From contig JAUIRK010000570.1 of assembly GCA_030549495.1 (NCBI GenBank), forward strand, positions 482,501 to 546,500: DNA of 64,000 nt, read 5' to 3'. Made by a program: the position numbers and the translations under genes. Numbering within the stretch: position 1 is the first letter of the stretch; the number at the start of each line of letters is the position of its first letter. Positions 34,384 through 44,683 of the stretch are shown one piece after another. The notes under the pieces were generated by a model that saw nothing but the letters and a program-made list of their open reading frames with translations, was not told the DNA's origin and did no database searches. Origin of the DNA: Nectonema munidae (Eukaryota > Nematomorpha > Nectonematoida > Nectonematidae).

Positions 34384-36216
34384 TCATTGAAAGTTGGTGT
34401 AGTTGTACAAAAGGAGGAGGATGAAGAGATGCATGACAAAGAAGTAGAGCGTGGCAGTGACTCTTCCTTTATAACTCCGTGATAGGAAGTGGGTGATGGA
34501 GTAGGCGAACTTGTCGAAGGCGTTCATGCCAAGCACCTTTCTTTCCCTCTCCTTGCGGTGAAAGAGTGTGAAGGGATCGAGGCGCTTCTCATACTCGCGG
34601 AAGTACTCGTCATTGCGTTCAATCAGGATGCAATCTTCTTTGCCTTGGAGAAGAGGGGTGTTGTTGTTGCTTCGCACCAGGCTCTTGAAGTAGCGCACTT
34701 TCTCGTACAAGCACACATTCTCCGACTTGCATGAGCCGTACTGACTTTGTAGCTGGTTCAGTTTGCTGTTCGCGTTGAAATTTTCTTGTTCAAGTAGGCT
34801 ATTACGCTCTTTGTACCGCTCATTTTGACTTTTAAGTATCGTCAATAAAACTTCAGTGTTATTCGTTTCTGAATTGGAGCTTATGGTAGAAAGTGTGTCG
34901 ACATCACGATTAACGATGCCACCAGACCTTTCATCTAAATCGCTAGGCAAAATGGCTCTATTTTGGAATGTAGATAAATCATTTTCTAGCATATTATTCA
35001 AATCTTTACTCTTCTGTAGCTCTCTTTGCAAAACTAAGAGAGAGTCGGATGCATTATGCAACTCCTTCTCCTTTTCTTGATACTCCTTTTTAATGGAGGT
35101 CAATTCATTCAATAGCTTTTTATTTCTTTGCATGATTAAATGATTCATCGAAGCCTTGCTATCAAATTCCCCTTCCAATAATTCCATCTCTTTCAAGATT
35201 TTAAACTCTCTTTGCAGTTTCTTGTAAGAATCATCGGTTTCTTTCAGCTTTGTCTCAAGTGTAGCAATTATGTTTCCCTTTTCCTTTATAAAATTCTGCA
35301 AGACCAGCTCTTTCTGCGTGAATGATTGCAATGAGTCTCTCAACCCCTGCTCCAATGAGGCATTTTTATGCTTCAGCTCCAGCACTTCACTCTCTTTTTC
35401 GAACAAATCAGCATTGAGAGCTTGGATTTCGTTACGAGTTTCAAACTCTCCACTACTTCCTACACCATACTTTTCTTTCAATTCATAAACTTCTTTTTCC
35501 AAAGTATTATTACGTTCAAGTGCTTTTTCAAGGTCCGCCGCTAAGATTTCAATTTCAAAGCATTTATTTTTTCTTTCTTGGCCTAGCTTCACTACACTCT
35601 CATTTAACTGTTCGTTCTTTGCATTCAGTTTGCTGTTCAATACTTCATTCTCCCTTTCCAAATTCTGTCTACACATTTCTAAATCCGATAATGTTTTTCT
35701 TAATTCAAATGAATTTTCGTTAGAAGACTCAGAGACACCATTTTGATACCCTTTACTATTAAGATGCTTAATTTCTTCTTCAAAACTTTTAATGTTTGCT
35801 TCATGAGTATTCTCAATACTTTTGATTTCATTTTTTAATGATAAATTTTCTGCCTCTAAGTCCAAAACTTTAGAAGAATGCAAGTCCATCTTTTCACAGA
35901 AGGATAAAACAGGGGCTGGATCAGGCAATTGAATAACTTTTTTATAAGTCAGAAGAAAAATGGACTCAGCGCGCTTGAATTTGTTCGAAATGCTATCAAA
36001 TTGTTGTTGAAAACTTTTTAAAATTGACGCGCTTTCTTTTTTTGCATCGTCACTACAACTCTTTTTAAATTCCTTCGTTTCTGAGATAAGTTTTTTTCTA
36101 GATGAATTTATTTCTTCATCGTATTCGCCTAATTCAGAAGCCATCTTATCCAAATCCTTTTGAAAATCAGAGATGTTCAAAGCTTTCCATGAAGCCAACA
36201 CAGACCTTAGAGACAT
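34384..36216 (-). CDS. CASP, CUX1-type Golgi coiled-coil protein
   Basis: CASP is a golgin anchored in the Golgi membrane by a C-terminal transmembrane helix and thought to act in vesicle tethering. The 610-residue frame is complete. The N-terminal region has the family pattern W-K-x-L ... SRKKLISETKEFKK (39-52) and KSFQQQFDSISNKFKRAE. A long coiled coil runs from about 110 to 490. The CASP C-terminal domain has YEKVRYFKSL, EYEKRLDPFTLFHRKERERK and a short linker, and ends in a hydrophobic helix (about 585-604) with a short tail. Human CASP is about 680 residues, so this one is slightly short. There is no DNA-binding CUT or homeobox part, and the whole protein lies in one coding exon. A TTTTCTTTGTAG tract 11 nt before the ATG looks like a 3' splice site, so a 5' UTR intron is likely. 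Confidence 0.95.
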   Translation of the reverse strand: MSLRSVLASWKALNISDFQKDLDKMASELGEYDEEINSSRKKLISETKEFKKSCSDDAKKESASILKSFQQQFDSISNKFKRAESIFLLTYKKVIQLPDPAPVLSFCEKMDLHSSKVLDLEAENLSLKNEIKSIENTHEANIKSFEEEIKHLNSKGYQNGVSESSNENSFELRKTLSDLEMCRQNLERENEVLNSKLNAKNEQLNESVVKLGQERKNKCFEIEILAADLEKALERNNTLEKEVYELKEKYGVGSSGEFETRNEIQALNADLFEKESEVLELKHKNASLEQGLRDSLQSFTQKELVLQNFIKEKGNIIATLETKLKETDDSYKKLQREFKILKEMELLEGEFDSKASMNHLIMQRNKKLLNELTSIKKEYQEKEKELHNASDSLLVLQRELQKSKDLNNMLENDLSTFQNRAILPSDLDERSGGIVNRDVDTLSTISSNSETNNTEVLLTILKSQNERYKERNSLLEQENFNANSKLNQLQSQYGSCKSENVCLYEKVRYFKSLVRSNNNTPLLQGKEDCILIERNDEYFREYEKRLDPFTLFHRKERERKVLGMNAFDKFAYSITHFLSRSYKGRVTATLYFFVMHLFILLLLYNYTNFQ

Positions 36217-36226
36217 TACTCTTTGA

Positions 36227-36240
36227 ACTACAAAGAAAAC
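36227..36240 (-). promoter_or_regulatory. Predicted 3' splice site of a 5' UTR intron of CASP
   Basis: On the minus strand a pyrimidine-rich TTTTCTTTGTAG ends at 36228, 11 nt before the start codon. It fits a leader intron in an otherwise intronless coding gene; the matching leader exon was not identified. Confidence 0.45.
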
Positions 36241-37160
36241 ATAATTATTAAATAGATATTATTCACTATAGTGATATCTTGTAAAAAATTTGTAGAACTG
36301 GAATATATAGTTCGTTCAAATAATAGTTCGATATATAAAATTTGTTTGTAGAAAGTTAACGTGTGCTTCTCTGCGTCATTTATGGATACACTAGACTTGA
36401 AACTTGTTCTATATCTTACTAAAATTAAACATTAACTTCAAAAGAACAATGTCATTTAAACAAACTTACACTTTTGAAAAAACTATCAGTATTGTATATT
36501 TTAGGTATAAACGAATAAAGAAGTGATAAAATTATATAACAAAAGTTGGGATGTTTTTTCTAGGTATATCATTGCTATGCTCCAATTTAATGGTTCCAAA
36601 ACTCTCCAAGCTATTGTCCCCTTTTTTCGATTCTCCCATCAATCTTTTTTCCAATGTTGCTCTTGAGCAATTTAATTTGAACAAATCGATAAATTAATAT
36701 ACTTCAATACTGTTGAAACACTATTGTGGCAAAAGAATCAATCTTAGCATATATCCAAATGAGCATCGTGGTCTGAACATGCTATAAGAATATATTATAT
36801 TTTTAACAAACTCTATGATATTAAAGTTAGAGTTATCAAGTTAGAGGAAAGTAAAAAGCAAGTGTTTGCGTATGTATTTTTCATCGTATGAAACTGTAAG
36901 ACGCTTACTTTTTCGCCAATGTAATGGAAGCTTATTTTTCGGTGTAGTTTTAATGCGATAGGAGCTGACTGATATAGTTTTGAAATTTCAATTAAAATCG
37001 TTATAGTACTATTCTATTCTGTACGTCTTTAAAATATTAAATAAATTGTATCTTAATTATCTACAAATAACAAGTTTAGTCGCAAATTAATTGTAGTGAA
37101 TTTCACTGGTAGGATCAACATTCTTTATTTACATTTTAATGTTGTGCCATACAAGGATGT
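36241..37160. other. Upstream region of CASP; no other gene seen
   Basis: AT-rich, with no frames above 60 codons and no shared repeats. Confidence 0.4.
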
Positions 37161-37168
37161 CTTTAGAG

Positions 37169-37289
37169 TAGGGCTGCCAGATTTTTACATTATTTGAAAG
37201 TAAAGGAAAAGTTTTTATACTAAAATGTAAATGAAAAACCGGGATTCAGTTGTAAAGCGAAGGCAAAATCGCGACACCTGGCAATCCTA
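37169..37289. mobile_element. 121-bp hAT MITE (TAGGGCTGCCAGA termini)
   Basis: The left end TAGGGCTGCCAGA is matched by the inverse right end (TAGGATTGCCAGG). The target duplication is CTTTAGAG (37161-37168) versus CCTTAGAG (37290-37297), 8 bp with one change. No coding potential. Confidence 0.75.
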
Positions 37290-37297
37290 CCTTAGAG

Positions 37298-38224
37298 AAA
37301 ATCGTAGTCTAATCAATGGCGTACCCAGAATTTAACAAACGATGCAGGAGGTGGATTTTCGGAAAAAAAATTTTTATATATATTTTTTTGTCAATATTGT
37401 TTAAAAGAAATTTCTTCAGCCAAAAATTTTAACTAAAAATACTTCCACTTAAATCTTTTTTATATTAGCAATGCTTAAAGTTACCCTCGCAATAGCATTG
37501 GTGGAGTTTCTCTCCAGAGCAATTTTTAAAGATCAAATTAAAAATATAATTTTTATTTGGATTATGAGCATAAGAAGATTTATTCACATACTCTGTGCTT
37601 TCAATAAAGACATAAATGAACAAGGTGAAATAACCAGTGCCCTAAATGAAATACACTATGTAGTAGCTATCCGTCTAAAGGTACACTTCTGGTTCTAATG
37701 CCAGAGCATTCATGTTACTAATTTTTTATTCTTATCCAAGCTAGATAGAAATAGATTTCAAAATCCTTTATCAAATAAGTCTGGTCATTTCACTGAAACA
37801 GTTTTCATGAAAACATTTTTTATCAAATAGATCTTATCAGTTTACTGGAAACTTTATATTTGTTTTCACTTGAAATTTTTTGAATAGTGGGCGTTCACAA
37901 ATGATGTCAACCAATTTTTGGTTATTTTTCCACTTCCTATATCTTCTCTTATTAAATATTACCTATTGTATAATTCTATAAAATAAGCATTATAGAATGT
38001 TATGATCATTCGAATACATGATAAAGTAAGATAAGAGAATAAAAGAAGGAATGTAGACTTTCGAATCAATCAAACAAGCTGATCTGAAATTACTATCAAA
38101 CATATTTTACAGACGATGCGTGAGAGCTATATAATAATAAATCCATTGTTTCAATATTCACACAATAAGTAAGAAATGTTTATCACAGTGTCTCTTCCTT
38201 GAGATATTTTTGAGCAAACACATG
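37298..38224. other. No clear gene; weak hAT-end signal
   Basis: CAATGGCGTACCCAGAATTT at 37316-37335 resembles hAT termini of the CAGTGGCGTA type. A 75-codon plus-strand frame at 37471-37698 starts LKVTLAIALVEFLSR, faintly like a decayed hAT dimerisation region. Both are weak, and no right end was found. Confidence 0.25.
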
Positions 38225-38396
38225 TTGATGATCCACTAGATTTTCTCATCTGTCACAGTGATTCTATTTCTCTTTCTGTCTCCTCTGGTTTTCTCTTCCG
38301 CTTTCTCTGCTAAAACTCAATCATTCACTCAAGCTATCTTCTTTCACTCAAGCCCTCTTCTCTTGTCTCTCCTATCTCATTCAGCTCTCTTCTCTC

Positions 38397-38591
38397 CAGT
38401 GATGTAGCTAGGCTGGGCATGAAGGGCCGTGCCCACTCTTGTATGTACCTCAGGTGCCCCCATGCATCTTATGCAATATCAGTTTTTGAAAATTTCTCCA
38501 ATGAAAGGATCAAGAAAGTATACAAAATGTTGCGCAAGTTTTTTGTTTTTAATGTGCCCCTTCTATCAACTTTTTTTTGGCTACACCACTG
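38397..38591. mobile_element. 195-bp hAT MITE nested in hAT-like copy B
   Basis: The ends are CAGTGATGTAGCTAGG and GGCTACACCACTG, an inverted pair. The target duplication is CTTCTCTC (38389-38396) versus CTTCTGTC (38592-38599). Copy 3 (near 29225-29235) shows the unoccupied site, TCTTCTCTCTAATTTG. CAGTGGTGTAGC-type ends are common among hAT elements. Confidence 0.8.
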
Positions 38592-39469
38592 CTTCTGTCT
38601 AATTTGCATTTAGAGTTAAATTAAAATAGTTTTCAATCGTTACAATTTTATATCAATGAATATTGTTAGACTCGCGCTAAGAATTTTTTTTAAACAAAAG
38701 TCATTTTTAATCTTTATCACTACTTTTTTCACTACGTTTTTTTTTCAAGTCAAGAAATTTTTTTCAATAGTTATTTAGGAATGAATATTTTGACTAGCTA
38801 TTCAGTTTAAAAGCAAGAATACTCTATTTGCTGAATATTTGAGCAGAGATATTTTTATAATGTTCGATTGTTAAATTTTATAAGTAACAATGTACATAAT
38901 TAATTAAATCATTTTTTTTAAGAAAATTTGTTGATTATAATAAAAATATAATATCGAAACAAAATGTTTCAGTTGTTAAAAATGTACTTAATCTATTTAT
39001 AACAGCTGTCAGAATTTTATTTGTGGACAAAAATATTAAAAAAACGCAATGATTTTCTTTTCTCGTATACTTTGATTTATATTAGTTTAAATAATTTTTT
39101 AAAGATTTTGTGTTTTTAGACTTAAATGATTTTATAAAAAGTGATTAAATTACCATTTTTATATACTATGATTCTTTACAATATGTAAAAAACACAAGTA
39201 TCACCCCATAAGGGTTAGCTACTTAAACGTTGGCTTTTGCTGCTTATAAAAACTTGAAAATATCAAATAAACTCTCATTCTTTATGCTTCCTATTATTTT
39301 GAAATTATTCTGAGAACAGACTTTTCCATTTTAAAATAGTGAAAATTGCTTTATTAGTTTATTTTGTTTCCTTTCTCTCTTATATTAATTATGTAGCAAA
39401 TTTTTCAATTTTGAGTAAAAGGTAAGGTGCAGCGGATGTATTTTCATTGACCAGGCACTGATGTACCGC

Positions 39470-39580
39470 TTATGTCAAACTATGAACAAATTCGTATCGA
39501 TCAGGAATCGAATCTAGAGGCTTCCGTGCTATGTCCATCATCTCAACCAACCTGCCATGCCACCCATAGAGTATGCTGTA
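39470..39580 (-). repeat. tRNA-like SINE segment inside hAT-like copy B
   Basis: On the minus strand GATTCGATTCC is preceded by the TGGCATGGCAGG block. Same position in the element as in copies A and 3. Confidence 0.5.
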
Positions 39581-40570
39581 GGGGATACGTCAAATTAGTT
39601 TTCAAAAAACTTAAGTTATGCTCTAAAATTTTTTTTAGATTTTTTGTAGCTCTATAACTTTTTCTGATAGACTTTTTTTCCTTAAAAGTTATTATAAAAG
39701 GCAAATCATTGCAAAATGTTAAAAGTTATTTTACTTTTTCTAGATTTTTTCAGCTTGCATCAATTTAGCTTTTAAACTATTTTTGAATGATGCTGAGAAA
39801 AATGTAATAATGCAATCTTAATTTATTGTTTTATTTTTGTTTGCACAATTATAACTTCATTTTATACCTTTGCCCCTGAATCAATCACTTTTTTTCATAT
39901 AAACATCACAGGGTGTCTAGTAGACTCTTTGCCTTCAGACTACATTCACTCATATAAAACTATCCAACCTTAAGTTATTTGTTTCCAGATGTTTTCTCTA
40001 TGAATCAAATATCCTTTCAACAATTCCTGTAATGTGCCTGGTAGACTACTTCATTTTCAAATGAAAAGCTTTTTTTGATAATTTCAATGATTTTTTTAAA
40101 CTAGTGTATATTCTGCAAATTTAATTAAAATATTTGCGCTGGATGTATAGTATTTAAATTCACCAAATTTGTAAAAAAAAATATAAAGTAGTCTTATAAA
40201 TTTAGGACTTTAAGTATGCGCTGAATACACTCTATTTTAAAGGATTGCTTGAATCTCCCGTGGTATTTCCAGACCACTAATTTTGAAAATTGCAACAAAA
40301 AAATTTCGCCCCACAATAATTTTGAGGATATGCGCCCCTGCTGTAAAGATTGTTTCACATCTTTTAAAAAGGATTTGGAAAAGTTAAACATTTTTAAGTG
40401 AATTTGATTCACACATTATTTGAATTGAAACTATTAAACATTCCTTCATTTTTTGATCAATTTTATATGATAATGAGCTTTATTCAAAATCTAATTTTGC
40501 CACTGCCATAGACACATGGTGTATGGCCAAAATTTAGGAACATATAATATATACAAAACTACACTATAGA

Positions 40571-40702
40571 GTATAGATAACTTTGCAAAGTTCTGACCGT
40601 AGCGTTATTGTTAGCCTATTTTTACTGCAGCTTTGTTATGCGAACCTTGCAAAACATGATGGCCGGATGGAAACGCGAGAGCCACAGTTGCGAATCACTG
40701 CT
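40571..40702. mobile_element. hAT end relic
   Basis: GCCACAGTTGCGAATCACTG at 40681-40700 is the inverse of a CAGTGATTCGCAACTGTGG terminus typical of hAT elements. A short GC-richer stretch before it (GCGAACCTTGCAAAACATG) may belong to the same relic. The other end was not found. Confidence 0.4.
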
Positions 40703-40706
40703 TTAA

Positions 40707-40837
40707 CCCATTTACGACCAATGTTCCTATTTGGGAACATAAGTAATTTTATCTTCGTCTGCTTTTATCAATGACTTTGAATATAAATCGTCTGCGTTTT
40801 TTTTAGATATCGTCTGCTTTGCTTGGTCGTAAATGGG
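40707..40837. mobile_element. 131-bp TTAA MITE, copy 1
   Basis: CCCATTTACGACCAA and TTGGTCGTAAATGGG are perfect 15-bp terminal inverted repeats. TTAA stands at both sides (40703-40706, 40838-40841). The interior has a TGTTCC/GGGAACA inverted pair and three CGTCTGC boxes. The CCC start and TTAA target indicate piggyBac-type mobilisation. A second copy lies at 53645-53775. Confidence 0.85.
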
Positions 40838-40841
40838 TTAA

Positions 40842-42322
40842 ATCAAAGAATCAATAAACAGTTATCAAAAAATGTAAAAGTTGAACATAACACATTCTTT
40901 CAGGAGACAATTTGTAAATAAGTACACACGATGAAGGCAAAATATGAATAGTAAGAAAAGAAAATTTTTTAACAAGATAAAAAATATATATAATACTTAT
41001 TAATATTTTATCCCAAACTTTCTTTAAAAAACTCAAAAATATTTTATGGTTCAAAAGTTCCATTGTTTTTATTATAAATTTTGTTTTGCATAACGACTAT
41101 CTTCATGGATAAATCTTTAGAGAAACAAATGCTAATCTCGTAATCATTTTTGTTATATGATTCAGATGACAGTTAAAATATCACATGTTTAATATATTGT
41201 AATAGCCGATGTTGCTTTGCTCCATAACACCTAAATGCATATTCATATGGTAGGAAATCAATATTTATAATCCAAAAAACAGTTTGTTTAAATCAAATGT
41301 TAGTGAGAAATATGGGCCTCCCCCCCCCCCCCCCTACTTAACTTTTTTTCTTTTGCAATTCTAGTTCAGGATTTTTGTATTTTCGATGGAAGTTAAATTA
41401 ATAATAAAGAATTAGTATACGAATTAAAAACCGTCGAATCAAGTTTAAAAAAAAGGACAAATTCGTGAATTTAAATATAATAAAATTTTAAAAACTCTTA
41501 GGTCAATATTGAACTTAAATACAAAGATAAACAACAAAAAATTTCATGTGAAATCAAATATAAAGTTTCAAGTAAAATTAAAAGATATATTTAACAAGAA
41601 AGTTTTTAACTAAAACTGTTTCCAGTAAAAAGAGCACCAATTATTAAATAGTTTATATCAGCATATACTATGACTTAATATAATAGAAAAAATTGCTAGA
41701 GGGATCAAAGCTGATTTCAGACCGATGGACTAATATATATATTTATATTTCAAAGTGGTTCAACTGTCCGAAATGGTGAGATTCGAAAAGGATAATCAAA
41801 GCAAGTTTAAAAAAACACTCCTCACGTTCCCATAAAACAATATAGTATACATAAATTTTTAGAAAATACAAATTAAAATATTTTTTGAAAAAGAATGATT
41901 AAAAAATTTAAATAGTCTCTATACAATAAGTTCCACTCTCTCTATGTCTATTTTATCTTTAAATCAAGTCAAATAAAGCAAGAAAAGAAAACTAGACATT
42001 TTAACTTTATGAAAATAAAAAAATAAAATTTTAGAAATTTTTTTTTGGGGTTTTTTCCTAATGTTTAATTTTGTTTTATCTTTCTCTGTTTTTTAAAATG
42101 AGCAAAAACAAAAACTAACTTAACAAAAAGTTTTTTATTATTCAAGAAGTTTACTATTGCAGCTCAACTTATTAAAATTTCAATCATCCACCTTGTTCAA
42201 TAGTTGTGGGAATAATTTTGATATATTTATCACAAAGATGTTCTATAAAAAGAATATTACCTTTGATCAAATGAGTGTAAATATAAATACTCAATCAAAA
42301 TTTATTAGAAAAGACGTCCACC
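40842..42322. other. AT-rich stretch without a recognised gene
   Basis: Contains one poly-C tract at 41314-41330 and no convincing frame or repeat. Confidence 0.4.
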
Positions 42323-42451
42323 ATGCCTAAAACCTATCCGCAAGTCTTATCCCTTGCAAAATCACAACCTATAATTTTTAAACCTACTAATGCTATTAGA
42401 GTTAAGATTTTTAAAGATAAACCAAAGCGTCCATATTCAACTCTTATGTAG
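42323..42451 (+). pseudogene. Short ORF, possibly the start of a LINE ORF1
   Basis: A 42-codon frame opening MPKTYPQVLS, with the segment IIFKPTNAIRVKIFKDKPK. The composition (Ser/Lys/Pro-rich, basic) recalls N-terminal parts of LINE gag-like ORF1 proteins, and a plus-strand ORF1 zinc-knuckle remnant lies at 47114. The frame stops exactly at the tail of the minus-strand LINE. The identification is tentative. Confidence 0.3.
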
Positions 42452-42602
42452 GTAAGTAGGTAGGTAGGAGATATCTAAGCACTTTCCAACGTTGGTTGAT
42501 ATGCTTGCATTAATTGCTAACTTGGGGATTTGTAAGGATGGGTATTGGGTTTAGGATCTAAAGTAGAAATGAGAAAGCTTGGAGAGGTGAAAAGAGTATA
42601 AA

Positions 42603-43540
42603 TTAGGTTGCCTGTGTGTGATTATGCAAGGTGTTTAATAAGGGTGGGGTTAAGTGTTGGTGAGTAGAGAGTAATGGTTCTATTATATTAAGGAAAAGAA
42701 AGATGTGGTGAATGATTTTGGGGTATGATAAGAATTTTAGTAGAGAGGAGGGAAGATCTTTTATATATAAATAAGTTTTTTCAATGAGTTTGGTTCGTTC
42801 TGATGAGAATATTGGGCAATAGAGGATAATCTGAATTGGAGTTTCAATGTGAGGGCAGCCGAATCTGCAGAAAAGATTAGAGTGCAAATTAAAATTGTAG
42901 AAGTAAGCGTAACAAGGGCAATGTGAGGTGAACCATCTTATAATGTTGCGAGGAAGAGTAATGTTTTTATTTAGTGCAAATTGGGATAAGGGAGTAGGTA
43001 TGTTATTTGAGTGAAGCCATTCGTTTGTAGTTGAGGTATTTATGGATGTTTCAAAGGTGGATAGATGGAGGGCGTGGGTTAAGACATGTTGTGGTGTTAT
43101 GGATGTGGATTTACATAAGAGATCTACTAAAAAATTTTCAAAGGAGGAGGAATGGGCAGGACACCAGAAAAGTTTAATTGAGAAATGGTTGCTTAGGTTG
43201 ATTAATTTCTTGGCTAGGTTTAGTGTTGAAAGGGGAATTTTTCTGTTAAGTTGTAGGTCTTTAATTATGTTTTGAGAGTCTGTGAAAAAGATTATGTGCT
43301 TGAATTTGGATGTAAAGAAGGCTAGGTTATCAAAGATGTGATTGCATGATGTTAGAAGTGCTAGGGTTTCAGTTTCGTATGCGGAGGTGTTATTGTCTGT
43401 CTGCATTTGTTGTGTGAAGAAAGGAGTGCTTGTGTTATGATTGAAAAAGGCGCATGCAGCGGTTGCTTTGTTGCGTGATTTTAAACCGTCGGTAAAAATT
43501 GAGAGTTGGTAGTGCGCATTTGAGTCGCGTTATGGAGTTG
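42603..43540 (-). pseudogene. LINE ORF2, RNase H and C-terminal part
   Basis: In frame upstream of the first Met the sequence reads SIFTDGLKSRNKATAACAFF, the RNase H first-Asp block. It is followed by YETETLALL (catalytic Glu), IIFFTDSQN (Asp) and WCPAHS ... NFLVDLLCK (final Asp block). All four RNase H acidic positions can be placed. The rest is a His/Cys-containing C-terminal region (CPCYAYFYN ... CRFGCPHIETPIQIILYCP), a zinc-knuckle-like ending. The reading frame is open from the frameshift near 43540 to the stop at 42603. Confidence 0.75.
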
Positions 43541-44356
43541 AGTGCTAATAATTTGTGGTGGCATATATGAGTTGAGTATGGGGTCGATTTCGATGGGTGA
43601 ACTAGGGAGTATGGATGTAAGTGTGGTAAAACTTGGTAGTGAGTAAGTTGTGGCATATATTGTTCAAGAAGAGAATTGAAAAAGTTGAGTGAGGGCGAGG
43701 TGTTAGTTGAGTAAAGGTTCGTGAAGTTATGTGGAGCTGGTGTAGAGTGGAAGGTAGTAAGATATTTTTTAATTATGTTTTTCTTAAGGTTTAGGTGTAA
43801 GGGTAGAGTATGTATAAGAAGTTCAAGTTTTGCTGTAGAAGTAGTGTGAAATGCGTTTGTTATTGTAAGTAAGCAAAGGCGGTGTATTTTGTTGAGGTGG
43901 GTTAGTGAATTTTGGAATTTGAGTGAGCTACCCCAGGCAAGTGAGCCATATTGTATGACTGGAAGTATGATAGATTTGTAGATGTACTTAGAGATTTTTG
44001 GATGAAGACCCCATTTGTATGAGATAGCTTTTCTTAGAGAGAATAAAGTTGGTGAGAGTTTTGTGTATATGTTTTTGAGGTGGAGTGTAAATTTTAGATT
44101 AGATTGAAATCTGACGCCTAGATATTTTATGTGTGATTCAGGAGTGAGTGCTGTTGATGTGTTTAGTTTCAGTGGTAGTGGAGTTATTCTTTTTCGTGTG
44201 AAGTGTATAAGTTTTAGTTTGTTTGAGTTGAAGGAGACTTTGTAGTTGGTGGCCATTGTTTGTATTTGTGTGATTAGATCAGCAGTGCGATTGATGTTGT
44301 TTAGTTGTAGTGTGTTTGAGTAGGTGAATAAGATGTCATCAGAGTAGCAAAGTTAA
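43435..44356 (-). pseudogene. LINE ORF2, C-terminal part of reverse transcriptase
   Basis: It starts with the YSDD catalytic motif (a variant of the usual FADD/YADD) and continues with KVSFNSNKLKLIHF, HIKYLGVRFQSNL (the conserved YLG thumb motif), and ISKYIYKSIILPVIQYGSLAW (the LP-x-x-x-Y-G-x-x-W block). The last codons of this frame, past about 43545, belong to the shifted frame and are not native sequence. Confidence 0.75.
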
Positions 44357-44683
44357 AAATATTAAAATAAATAATTTTGGGGAGGGTAATTATTGATTTA
44401 GGACACAATCATAAAAAAAAGTTGATTCTTTCTTAAGGATAGTTTTGAAATTCAAAAGCATTCTACATTTAAGTCTAAGTTTATACTTAATTGAGTTCTT
44501 TCTGAAATGAATAAGAATGAAATTATGTAATCACTTAAGTTTTCAAGTTTTAATTTTCCTCAAAGAAAAACTTATTTCAATATGATTTGGTTTAACCAAA
44601 TACCCCAAAAGGTGCTTCTTTTCTCTCTAATTCTTCTTCAATATTTTATGGCTTCAATTGCCTTCCAATTTAACTCTCTAACA

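Larger units (their letters stand above)
38225..40340. mobile_element. Outer-family hAT-like element, copy B
   Basis: The right terminus GGATATGCGCCCCTG ends at 40340, and the region reads inward as the inverse of copy A. It keeps the internal 0.8 kb (38245-39035) that copy A lacks but copy 3 shares. The left end near 38225 has no CAGGGG terminus and looks truncated. It shows the uninterrupted sequence at the site where the inner hAT sits in copy A (around 39760). It contains its own nested MITE. Confidence 0.7.
42452..44356 (-). mobile_element. 5'-truncated LINE with RNase H domain
   Basis: The element reads from 44356 downward. It begins inside the reverse transcriptase at the catalytic CYSDDILF segment (44350-44325), so everything upstream was lost in the usual 5' truncation. 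Its 3' end is a CTAC/TACC-type short tandem tail (42450-42472 on the plus strand, GTAGGTAAGTAGG). The combination of RT and RNase H and a simple tandem 3' tail fits the I/R1/LOA group of non-LTR elements. One frameshift near 43525-43545 separates RT and RNase H. Confidence 0.75.

Noticed and set aside
34489-35723. Several plus-strand frames across the CASP gene
   Set aside because: They are antisense shadows of the CASP coiled-coil coding sequence.
43042-43275. Plus-strand frame opposite the LINE
   Set aside because: Antisense shadow of the LINE RNase H region.
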